A stretch of 64,000 nt of DNA, from contig JAGVRJ010000012.1 in NCBI GenBank assembly GCA_019059635.1, forward strand, positions 806,001-870,000, read 5' to 3'. This document shows positions 47,062 to 57,470 of this stretch, in pieces. The notes beneath the pieces were generated by a model that was given only the letters and a program-made list of their open reading frames with translations, was not told the origin of the DNA and did not search any database. The position numbers and the translations under genes are program-made. The stretch is from Proales similis. Taxonomy: Eukaryota; Rotifera; Eurotatoria; Ploima; Proalidae. How positions within the stretch are numbered: position 1 is the first letter of the stretch; each line of letters opens with the position of its first letter.

Positions 47062-50000
47062 ATGCTCAGCATGATTCGCCTGAGCGCGTTTATTGCACTG
47101 TGCATCATAGCACACATTGACGCCCAAAGCTGCGACTCTTTTCAAGATCTTTTTGTAAATGCTAACAAGTTTGATCCTCAGTTTGATTCGGTAGCTTATG
47201 TCTCTGCCCCGATCCGAGTCGACGAAATCAGACGAGATGAAGTCATCCAGTTTACTGTTAGTGACGCGGACATGCCGTTTGCTGATGTTTCTGCATTCAA
47301 AGTTACCGTGAATGACCCAAATTTCAAAATCCAAGCCAATCCAGCCACTCAAAACTTTAAGCTGATATTCGATGGTCGCCTCATTTATAATGTGAATAGC
47401 GCGCACCGCTATCAAATTGAAATGCTGGTTTCGGATCAAGGTGTACCAGCACGATTCGGACGGGCTGTTGTTTTCATACCTCTGATTAACTATAATGTCC
47501 ATGCGCCGAATTTCGATCAGCCTCCGCGTCTAGCGGCAGCAATCAATCTCGAGCCAGGCAACCTTTTAGGCATCCTAAATGCGTGGGATGACGATGGTGA
47601 TAATATTGAATTCAGCATGGATCCTTCCAACGAACAGCTGGTCAAGGACAGCATTCTGATCAGAGCCAATGGTGAAGTTGTGCTTCGGGCACCACTCACG
47701 CAATTCGAGCAATCATTTTCTTTCACGGTTTTGATCGTTGATGATGGAAGCTCTTGCGACCAATCCAACTCTATTCGGGTCACTAAACAGACTAAGATGC
47801 CAGTCACAATAATCCTCATCGAAGTCAACATGCACTCCCCCAAATTTGTTCCAAACCGAGCTGGTGACAATTATTGTGAGCGACGCTATCAAGCGTACGA
47901 GAACACCTTGTTTAGCATTGAGGTAGTGGCCCAGGACGACGATATCAGAGGCCAGAATGGTAATATCGTTCTCATTACACCAGACATAAGCGAACGATCG
48001 CCTCAGAATGCCTTCTCATTAACTCCCCAACAACCTCAACAGAATAGACGCCTGACTGGAATCGTCAAAAACCTGGAAACTTTTGATTTTGAGAACCCTC
48101 GATATGGCTCCAACGTCATGAACATCATGTACATCGCTGAAGATCAAGGTGCAACGAAACGTCGTGGATACTGCTTTCTAACGATCGAAATTCTTGACGT
48201 CAATGACAATGCGCCAGTATTTGCTCAGCGCTCTTACACCATTTACATTCATGACCAATACAAAGCTCGCCAGTTCAATTACAGATTTGTTGCTACCGAT
48301 GCTGATTCTGGTCTGAATGGACAAGTCCAGTACTTTATGTCACCGAGTAACACAATCGCCAACAACTTGTTCAATCTCGACCTGGAGGGAAGTCTGACTA
48401 TTAAAGACAATTCATATTTGGACATGATAGGCGAAACGCTCACATTTGAAATATACGCTGAGGACATGGCTGAAAACCGAAAGCGTAGTGACATGGTTAC
48501 CGTTCGAGTGATCAAAACTCATTTAAAACTCCTTCCTCCCTACTTTGCTGACTTTCCATCACCGGCTGAAATTTACAACGTCTCTGAACAAACTCCTCGC
48601 GGCGAACTCTTGCGTGACTTTACCATCGCGATTCAGACAAACCCTTCTGACCAATTCCTCCGATGTTTCTTGAGCCCCAAGCCAACACCAGAATGGTTCA
48701 AATTTGAGTTTGTAAATAGCGGCCAAACTCTGCGCAAGACCGAAACCTGCCAGCTCCGTGTTGAGGATCGATTGGATTACCGTCTTGCAAGCTCCATGAT
48801 TATTTACATGGTTGCTGAAATCGGCAACTATCTTATGGAGTCCACCGCTCGTGAGCTCAAGATCATGACTATTTATCTAAAAGAAGAGAACCTCAATTCG
48901 CCAAAGTTTCTGACCAACACAATCGAGGCCAGCGTTGTAGAGGGAACTGAGGATTTAGACAAAATAATTGCGGTCGTTAAAGCTTACGACATTGATAAAA
49001 CAGACCCTTTCAATCGCATCACATATTCATTTGACCCAAAGTCAAACCAGGATGGATTTTTTTCTATAAACTCGACTAGTGGTGAGATAAAACTGGTCAA
49101 GACCATCCAAAACAAGAAGAACATCCCTCTAGAAGTTGTTGCGAGCGATGGGGCCAATGGTTTTCAGATGAATAGACCTAACCAGAATAGTATTTATGTG
49201 GACGTCAAGGTGATCGATATTAATGATAAACCGCCAGAGTTCACAATGTCTTCTTATGAGTTCAATGTGAGTGAAAGTGCCAAACCTGGCACGATCGTTG
49301 GTCGCCTCGAGGTTATAGACGAAGACGCCGAGTCTTTCTTTAACTTTTCCATCACCGATTCGGTTTTTGGAATACGACCAATTTTTGACGACGCACGATC
49401 CAAATACTATAACAACTACAAGGGAAGCGCTGAAGTTTTCTTGAACACCTATCTAGACTACAACAAACAAAGTGTCTACGAGCTTGAAGTCTATGTGTCG
49501 GACAGCAAATTCACAAACAAAACAAAGCTGACTATTTATGTGATTGATGTTAACAATAGGCCGCCGGAGTTCGTCAACACACCTTACGTGGTAAATATTG
49601 AAGAAAACAGCGTACCTACTGGTCCTCTTATTACATTGAGCGCCCGAGATGCTGATCTCCTCTCTAGCGAGTTTTACTTCGAATGCTATTCTACTCCGAA
49701 TCTCAAAAAGGAATGGTTCGATTTAAATCCTCGCACCGGAGAACTTCGCCTCAAAAGGCCAGGAGGCTTAGATCGTGACGAACCGCTTGGAAGTCCGGTT
49801 TATTACCTGCCAGTCAGCGTGAGCGATCAGCCCCCAGGATCCGAAAATCGACTTTTCTTTTACTCTACTGTTAAAATCGTTTTAAGTGATGTGAACGATA
49901 ACGCACCATTCTTGGTCTATGCAGATCTACAGCGTCGCCCGCTAACAATCGACGAAGGTGCAGGTGGCCCGACTTCAGTTCTGTTTTACGTTCGTGACGT

Positions 50001-52671
50001 GGATTCACCAGAAAATGGCCCACCATTCAGTCTTACTTTAAACAATTACACAGATTTATTCGGCGTTCAAGAGGGACAATGTGGACCAAATCAATGTGTT
50101 GATCGGGCTTTGTACAATCTGTTTTCCAAAGATCAGCTTGATCGTGAAACCCAGCCTTACTATGTTATCTCATACACAGTTGCAGATCAAAAAGGACTAT
50201 CTCGCACTGGAAACCTACTGGTGGTTGTCGGCGACATTGACGATAATCCCCAAAGTGATGGCCGCAAACAAATTCGAATCATATCGCTTGAACGAAAGGT
50301 CAACCTCGACATGTTCTTGGGCACTCTGTTTGTGGAGGATAAAGACGATTGGGACTTGAGTACTAAAACCAGCGATACTTGTGTACAGAATCCGAACGCC
50401 TTCCAAGTCAGACCATTCTTGCAGATTTATGGACCATCATCACTTCAGAACTTTCCCAAGCCCAGCATGTCTCTTGAATGTCGAGTAAGAGATCGTGCAT
50501 TGACTTCAGCTCAGGCCAAGGTTGATTTTACAATTGAAAACGTGGACTATCGGGACCTGGTTGATCCTATTGCAGTGAGAGTACTCGGTATTCGTAAAGA
50601 AGAACTTGCGAAAAAACGCCGCGACTCTGATAGTAGCATTCTTGAAAAACTCGTAATTAAATTGATAGAAGTACTATCAATTCAGCCAGAAATAAGAGGA
50701 GATTTACTGAGAGTTGTTACCCTGCGAGACTACGAAGCTCCCATCGTGGGCATAGAAAACTTGATTTCTAGCTATGAACTCGACTCATTCGGCACGGACA
50801 TATACTTTGCTGCTTTAAAAAAAGGGATGAGCATTTCCAGTCGCTTGGCATATCACCTTATTGCCAGCCGCCAGGCTGAATTAGAATCAGTATCTGGTGG
50901 TTTTAATATTCAATTACTTTTTGACCAATGCCCCTCCAAGCCATCAGACTTTTGCTCACCGGGAACCGCCTGTAAGCAACACATGGTTTTGTCCCGAAAA
51001 GAGCTAACCACTGACGCAAATGCAACTTCCCTGGTCGGCATGGACAATATACTTGCTACGAGCTGCTTCTGTGACGTATCAAGTTCACCCAGATGCTTCA
51101 ACGGCGGTACTCTGGTGAGATCAGCCGGAGGCTCTGACTATTACTGTGAATGTCCAGATGACAATTTAGGACCTCGCTGTGAGGCTCTTTCGCTCACTTT
51201 TATGTACCGACCATCAAGCCCTTCACATTCATATGCACTATTCGACAGTTTGGCACTTTGCGATCCTCTAAGGGTTGAGCTCGAGTTCTCCACCATACGG
51301 TCAAAAGGCCTTCTTTTATTCAACGGGCCATTAAATAGAGAGTCGCGCTACTTTATCGCAATTGAGATTTTCAATCGCACTCTGCTTATTCACGTTGGGA
51401 GTACCAACATATCTTTCCAGAACGTGGATGTGTCCGACAAACAATTCCATAAAGTCGATGTATCTTTATCGCTCAATATGGTCCAGGTTACTTTGGATCG
51501 ATGCACATCCCAAACTGTTGTAATAGAAGATTACGAAAATATGAAAAACGATAAGCTGCCATCAGACGTAAACAAACTGATTTTGGGTGGTGTGCCTCCA
51601 TCAATATCCATGAACCACTACTACTATAGCTTGCTGAATGTGTTTGAATATGAAGGCTGCATAAGAAATGTTCGCGTTAATGGAGAGCTGCGCGATCTGC
51701 AGCTCCCAAAAGACTCGTCTGATTACAATTCTGTTAAAAACTCGGGATTCTGCGACTGCTCAAATGACCCAGAATGTTTGGACACAAAAGCACAAAGAGT
51801 CGTCGGCTCTAATGAATTTCCTTGGTGGATAATCCTTATAATATGTGGTGCTCTTCTCTTGTTAGGTAAGTTATTGAAGAAATTAATTTTTATTTGTTGC
51901 TTTCACATCAGCCAAAGCCTTGGTGATTATTTATGCACTAAACCAGTCCGTGCAAGCTCATGGAGAGTATTTTGCCTTCCATGAACTTGAACCTCTTGGT
52001 CCAAATGTAATTTAATAAGAAACTGCTAAATAAGCTTCATTGCAAAATCAAATAACTACTCGTTTAAATTTGAATCAATCTAATTCTCTAAACCGATTAG
52101 CTACTCTGCTCGCTCTGGCTGTATTCGCCATTCGCAAAAAAGATAACCAGAAGAAAATGCTGCAGATGTTTCCGGATGATGATATACGCGAAACTATCAT
52201 AAACTATGCCGACGGTGCAGGAGAAGAGAATACGGTTAGTCGTTTTCCTACAAATAATTTGTACTCGCTTAAAAAACAAAATGAAAATAGGAAAACTTCA
52301 ACATTGGTGTGATGAAAAAGCCTCTTGGGCCAATAGTTCAAGCATCCTACTCGAACATAAACTCACAAGCACCAGCAATGGGTAATTCAAATTAACAAAC
52401 TTTTCCTTTGTCTCAACTTACATTTATCTAAATAGAATTGCATTCAAACGATCAAAATATGATATACGCTTATGAGGGCGAAGGCAGTGAAGTTGGTTCA
52501 TTGAGCTCCATTTCATCGGCACACAGTGACCGAGAACCTGAATACGACTACTTAAAAGAATGGGGCCCCAAATTCTACAAGCTGTCGAATATATACTCAA
52601 AAAATGGCGAGGACATAAATGGTGACTACCAGAATTACGGATATGATGACGAGCATTACAATAGAAAATAG
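47062..52671 (+). CDS. Classical cadherin with EGF and laminin-G domains
   Basis: Calcium-dependent adhesion receptor of adherens junctions. Four exons (47062-51865, 52101-52234, 52291-52381, 52436-52671) sum exactly to 1,754 aa. Signal peptide [21 protein letters not shown]. Roughly seven to nine cadherin repeats can be counted from linkers such as [29 protein letters not shown] and [10 protein letters not shown]. Then come a Cys-rich EGF-like module ([32 protein letters not shown]), a laminin-G domain ([27 protein letters not shown]) and a membrane helix split by intron 1. The cytoplasmic part has the catenin-binding core: [19 protein letters not shown], then [20 protein letters not shown] and [19 protein letters not shown] p120-type juxtamembrane motif is weak. 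The layout matches non-vertebrate classical cadherins but with few repeats. Confidence 0.95.
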
Positions 52672-53460
52672 AAGAACAGCTATATAAGGCTACCATTCTA
52701 GACTAAATGTTTTGCAGCCAATTGAATTTCGAGAAAACAAAATCAAAACCAAAGTGCTTCAATTAAATGATCTTTTCGCTATCGGCTCGATCATTCAATG
52801 CCTAACTCATGATCAATTTAAATCGATTTAATTTTCTGTAAAATTTTCATTCGTTATTACTCAACATGTTCTGTTAAAATAGATGAACTAAAATATAAAA
52901 ATGCTTTGGGATTCCTTTGTAAGACGTTCTGGGTCAACCTCTAAATCAAATTTGTTTTTGTTCAGTTGGAATTGAACGGCGATAGAACAGAAATATTGCT
53001 CTTTTTATGCAACAAACGGCCGACAGCAGTGTGCACTGCCTCTAAGACTGAGCTTAGTTTTCGATTCTTATAACTCCCCAGCAATAACTGGAAACCTGCG
53101 CGATCTTTATCTGATGTTGCGGTCTTTGGTTAAATTTAAATGATATTCGAGTATTTGAAATTTTCGCTTTCATTGATCATCGCGTTTCTGGGCTTTTTCT
53201 TATTTCTACTAGCAGGTAAAATTAAGTATTTGCGCTCACAAACCCCTCAGATCTAATGAGTCGAACGTCAGCTTGGTACTTATTCTGGCGTCTATTTCTC
53301 TCCAAATTCGATTTCATTCGTGAGCTATTCTCGTCGGGCTCAACAAACAATCAGAACAACATTTCAACGAATAAACGAAATCAGCGGCAGGATTAGAAAA
53401 AGTTAGAAATTTTCAAAGAAATTCACGTTTCATTTAGTTATTTAGATTTGACTTTAAGAG
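52672..53460. other. Intergenic, cadherin 3' / COX20 5'
   Basis: About 790 bp between two plus-strand genes. It should contain the cadherin 3' UTR and the COX20 promoter. A short frame at 53142-53220 (MIFEYLKFSLSLIIAFLGFF) encodes a hydrophobic stretch ending at a donor-like GTAAAA. It could be a stray first exon, but I found no partner. Confidence 0.35.
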
Positions 53461-53933
53461 ATGTCTAACGACAAAGGCAATGCTCTGCCAGACGACGAGG
53501 CGAGATCGAATGCCGCGCGTGAAAAATTCAATGAAAATCTCGAAGAATTCAAAAGAAAGAAGCTTAAAGATATCCCTTGCTTTCGTTCTACATTTCTCAC
53601 AAGTAAATTCCAACTTGCCTCATTTAAAGAGATTTTTACATTAATTCGTTTTAAGGCATACCATCTGGCTTGGTCGCTGGCTTAATAACTTATTTGATTA
53701 GTAGTAAGCCTAGAACTTCATCTCATGTGGCTATCGGTACCTACCTTGTTGTATCTGCCGGGTACTTTGCCAACTGCCGGTATGAGTTCAATAAGCAGCT
53801 TGAAAAGAACAAAGAGCTCGGAGAAATAATGAACTTGATCATTAAATATCGTGGCACCGAGCTTGAGGAGCAGTTCCAGAAGAAATACAAGGAAAAGCTT
53901 GAAGAGCTTGACACTAAATCCAAATTTGTTTAA
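53461..53933 (+). CDS. COX20: Cytochrome c oxidase assembly factor COX20
   Basis: Inner mitochondrial membrane chaperone for newly made COX2. Two exons (53461-53602, 53656-53933; 53 bp intron) give 139 aa. After a charged N-terminus comes KDIPCFRSTFLTS, the family's IPC motif. It is joined across the intron to a first membrane segment (PSGLVAGLITYLISSKPRTS) and a second (VAIGTYLVVSAGYFANCRYE) with the conserved CRY/N motif, then a coiled, charged tail. The tail is longer than in vertebrate COX20 by about 30 residues. Confidence 0.88.
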
Positions 53934-54132
53934 CGTAGAGGATAATAAATAAGGGGTGAAAAATTTCTAATAATTCCGTGACTAAAAGATTTGCATTCAT
54001 TTAAAATGAAGATCTAGATTTGGCCAGCCAAATCTCATTATGATTAGTTTATTGTTGATCTAAGTTGAATGTTATTTTGGAGTAATGTTTGTCGTTTAAA
54101 TTTAGAGCAAGAATTATTGATTTAATTCCAGA

Positions 54133-54660
54133 TTAAATTGATTCGTGTGATTCAAGATCTTGGGTAGAGAAACCAAGGCGAAGAGATCGCTCACCGTATT
54201 GACTGATAAGTTCACCCAAACTTTCCCAGCAAGTTTGATTCAAAATTCTGAGTCCAGGAAGTTCAACTCGCTGATCAGCATATGCGTAAAGCTGTACATA
54301 TTTTTGATTTTCTGGATCGTAAACGGTGTAATTAGAATTTCTCGAAACAATTTTGTAAATTTGAATTTGCTCTTCTTCTCCCTCTTTATGACCCAGCACA
54401 TGAATGAAGGGAACGAATCGTAGATTTATTGATCGAAACGAGAAAGCACCCAGGCTTTGCAAGTGAGGCTCTATATCACAATTGAGAGCCCCATTTGGCC
54501 TAAAAATTTCGATTTTCAAAAGAATTCTCCAAAAAAGTAGAAGCTCCTCTTACCCCTGACACTCTAGAACTTGACGAAAGTTCAAATATTGACAGACAAC
54601 TTGTGCCTCGTAAAAACTAGTAAAGTTAACTGCATCTAGAACCGTTAAACTTGAAAGAAT
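54133..54660 (-). CDS. Paralogue of the 55.3 kb secreted protein, 5' end unresolved
   Basis: The 3' exon (up to 54499) reads PNGALNCDIEPHLQSLGAFS through TCWESLGELISQYGERSLRL to a stop at 54133. An intron with donor GTAAGA and acceptor TTTAG joins it in frame to an upstream exon containing AQVVCQYLNFRQVLECQG. This aligns with the neighbouring gene at VCRFLNKESMISCDGEESLK, including both Cys, the FSF stretch and the CW pair near the end. The two are therefore tandem paralogues on the same strand. I could not find its ATG or signal peptide in the open frame upstream. It may start in a further exon or be a decayed copy. The family is unknown to me. Confidence 0.55.
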
Positions 54661-55338
54661 TGAATAAAAAATTCTAGCAAGTCAGTCTTAATTACTTGCT
54701 GGTAGATAAAGATCGCTGAAAAGCTTAGGATCGAACACCGAAAAATTTTTGATAAAATCTGGGATTGTTTGGTTGTCCGAGCTTGAAATTAACTGCAGCC
54801 AGAAGGCAATTAAGTATACAGCTACTGAAAAGTGTGCGACGAACATGTTATTATTTCGCTCTGTATCTAAGGCAGCGAAACATCAATAGCTATATATTGA
54901 GGAATGAATGGCTTAGTCTATTTTTCATAACTTTGTTGGTTCGTTCACTGTTTTAATATTCTCTAACTCTCCTCAGAAAAAAAGGATTGAAGTCTCTTTT
55001 TTTCGACGACGGTCAAAGCGAACTTTGATTGATCGACTAGCAAGCTAAATTGACTTAACCTCGCCTGTCATAAGTTGCCAATCAAATGGGCATTTAAAGG
55101 GAGATTATTTTAACTGAAATATTATATTTTCTCTGTAAAAGTCATAAAACAGTGAACAAAAGACTGTTGCATAGATTTGTTTTTATTTTTGCAGCTTTTA
55201 AAAATTGTGTTTTTAGATTATTTAAAAGTTTTGTAATATTACTTAAATTAGAGTGGGCAGAAGATGGAATTATTAGAAAAAATCAATTAAAATTGATCAT
55301 TGTCGATTCAATTCGCTGGTTGATTATTAGATTGCAGC
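54661..55338. other. Spacer between tandem paralogues
   Basis: About 680 bp of AT-rich sequence. The missing first exon of the 54.1 kb gene should lie here if the gene is intact. The plus-strand frames at 54765-54956 and 55152-55352 look like composition artefacts. No repeat or RNA gene seen. Confidence 0.35.
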
Positions 55339-56025
55339 TTAGTTGGATTTGACTTTAAGGGTGAGCGAAAGGCGGACATTCTCGCCACCGATGCGTTCAA
55401 TCAGATCCTCGAACTGATTCCAGCATTTCTCATCCTCGAAAAGGAAGCCAGGTCGGCCAATCTTTTCGTATGGGTAGAAAGAGAAGGCGACATCCTCTTT
55501 GGTTACTGGGTTTTGGATGGTGCTCTTGCCGTCCTTAGAAACAATCGACCAGATGGTCACTGGCTCTTCGACTCCTTCAACTGAGACTTGGTCGGCCATC
55601 AAACGGAGGTTGGATGCCTTGAAAGAGAACGATTGCAAATCCTTGAAGATCGGCTTGACTCGGCACTTAAGGCTCTCTTCGCCATCACAGCTGATCATTG
55701 ACTCCTTGTTCAAAAATCGGCAAACCAATGGGTTTCGGCTGATTTCGGTAGTGCTCTCAATGGTGGTGCTCTCCATCTCTTCATCGACTGATCGCTTTCC
55801 AAATGGCAAGAACGGCGGTACTCCCAAAAGCATAGTAAGAGCAAGTTGTCGTCTCAAGAAAAGTGGGCCCATAAAAGGGAAAGCCGGGACTGGAACGGGC
55901 ACTGGTACTGGAGCCGGAACAGGAGCTGGCACTGGAGCGGGTACAGGAGCTGGAGCCGCTGCTGGTGGAGCAAAGGTTGCGTAGCAAGCAGCCAAGACAG
56001 CTGAGAAAACGATGACGAACTTCAT
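55339..56025 (-). CDS. Secreted protein with Pro-Ala-Val repeat, unknown family
   Basis: Single exon, 228 aa. Signal peptide MKFVIVFSAVLAACYA, then a low-complexity block of PAPV/PVPV repeats (about residues 20-48) and a hydrophobic piece (FLRRQLALTMLLGVPPFLPF). A dibasic site GKRSVDEE at about residue 75 looks like a furin-type cleavage point. The C-terminal domain of about 140 residues has four Cys (VCRFL, ISCDG, LKCRV, EKCWN) and is shared with the neighbour at 54.1 kb. Codon usage is richer in G and C than in surrounding genes, suggesting high expression. I do not recognise the family. Confidence 0.8.
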   Translation of the reverse strand: MKFVIVFSAVLAACYATFAPPAAAPAPVPAPVPAPVPAPVPVPVPVPAFPFMGPLFLRRQLALTMLLGVPPFLPFGKRSVDEEMESTTIESTTEISRNPLVCRFLNKESMISCDGEESLKCRVKPIFKDLQSFSFKASNLRLMADQVSVEGVEEPVTIWSIVSKDGKSTIQNPVTKEDVAFSFYPYEKIGRPGFLFEDEKCWNQFEDLIERIGGENVRLSLTLKVKSN

Positions 56026-56519
56026 ATTTCCTTAAAGTTTTTGCTGCTAAAGTTTTCTTACAAGCGTTTCAATTTGGTTTGACTCTGATCGAAGTTTGAT
56101 TTTTATATCGATTTTGCCGATTGTTTAGTTTTGTTTGATGATCAATGGCTAGCCAATCGGATCGAATGTTAAGCATTACGATTCAAAAGACACAACGCTA
56201 CACGACAAGCTTTAATATTTCAAGGCTTTATGTAACAATCGATTCGTTGAGCTTAAACTGTGGTAGTCTCGCGCTGACTACTAAGCCGACGCTTAATATA
56301 AAGCTCGCTCTCGGAATTTTAAGCTTAAAAAAGTTGCTAGGCCGAACACCATCTCGCTTTAGAGGTTCATGGCCAATTGAGTAGCTCTACACTTTTTTCG
56401 GCAGTTCCCCCAAATTTAAACAAAAAATAGCAGTAAATTTGTATTTTTAACTGAAAAAAAAACAACTTGAGTACTAAAAAGATTTAAACCCAAAGAGGGT
56501 TGAAGGATGTTGATGCAAA
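56026..56519. other. Intergenic between secreted-protein genes
   Basis: About 490 bp upstream of the 55.3 kb gene and downstream of the 56.5 kb gene. The frame at 56145-56384 shows no family resemblance. Probably promoter and 3' UTR sequence. Confidence 0.35.
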
Positions 56520-56965
56520 TCAGCGATCAGATGTATCTTTTTGTTTCTGAAGCATTATCTTTACAAGTTTTCCGAGCATTTTCAATTCTTCTGTTGTGAT
56601 TTTTTTATCTTCATCTCCAAAATTATTGACAAAGCTTTTATCTGCGGTTGGGATAATCTTCATTTCATCATGGCCTTCATGATCTTAATATTAAATTTGT
56701 AAATTTTGGTCCTTTTGATTAGCGGATTAGGGATGGGTTTACCTTCAAGTTGCGAATCAACGGAGCGGCTTCCTCGCACGTTGATATAGGGTGTTCCAAG
56801 CTGGTTAGAAAACGGCCTTAGGCGTGCTCTATGCTGACGCCAGCTTGGATTAAGAAGCTCGAAAAAAAAGTTGAGATAGTTTGTCTTGGAATCGGCCAGA
56901 GGTTGTGTTTGAACGCAAGTTGCCAGCAATCCCAGCGCCAGGATGGAAGCGAGTAAAAAATTCAT
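56520..56965 (-). CDS. Small secreted peptide or prohormone-like protein
   Basis: Two exons (56965-56743, 56683-56520) total 128 aa in frame; intron donor GTAAAC, acceptor TTAAG. Signal peptide MNFLLASILALGLLATCVQT. The middle is basic and aromatic (NFFFELLNPSWRQHRARLRP), followed by RGSRSVDSQLE, whose RxxR-like site recalls the GKRSVDEE of the neighbouring secreted protein. The C-terminus is a charged helix (TTEELKMLGKLVKIMLQKQK). No Cys pattern, no amidation Gly-Lys-Arg, and no family that I recognise. A processed secreted peptide is plausible but inferred only from the signal peptide, size and basic site. Confidence 0.6.
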
Positions 56966-57470
56966 ATTTTCGCAGATACAAAAATAAAAAACTTCAACAG
57001 TCAATTGAAAAAAATAATCAAGTGCTTTAATTCTTGTTAGAATTGAGCTAGGTCCGCAAACATTTCAAACAATTCAAATGATTTGCTACACGTTGTTGTA
57101 ATTTTCGTTTGGGACATGACCATAAAATTAGGCTTCTAGTAAAGTGCTTCATAATCAGTTTCTGGGATGTTAAAAATAAAATTTCTAAAAGCTTCCTTGT
57201 GCCAAGAATTGGTCAATAAATTCTTTTTCTTCATAAGAATAGAGCAGACATGGGTCTGACTACGGAGCTGGTAAATCTATGCAAAGTTTAACAAATATCT
57301 GTCTGCGCATTTACGGCCTGGCGTCAATTCATTGCTTGCACTCAGCAAATTTATTCCTAAGATGATTTGAAATCTCTCGCTTGGTCTCGCACACTCAGTG
57401 TGAAGCATAAAAAGGGATACTCGTTTTAAGGTGTTCTCAAACGCAGAACAATTTTTGGTTTTTGTCCCAA
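56966..57470. promoter_or_regulatory. Divergent intergenic region, secreted peptide / VPS13
   Basis: About 500 bp separating divergent starts at 56965 (minus) and 57471 (plus). By position it carries both promoters. No open frame, repeat or core motif that I can support. Confidence 0.35.

Noticed and set aside
53142..53220. Hydrophobic mini-exon before COX20
   Set aside because: It ends at a donor-like GTAAAA, but COX20 starts with its own ATG and the join adds nothing known to the family.
55499..55984. Plus-strand open frame rich in Gly-Thr-Ala
   Set aside because: Antisense of the Pro-Ala-Val repeat and body of the secreted protein; no start context and no family match.
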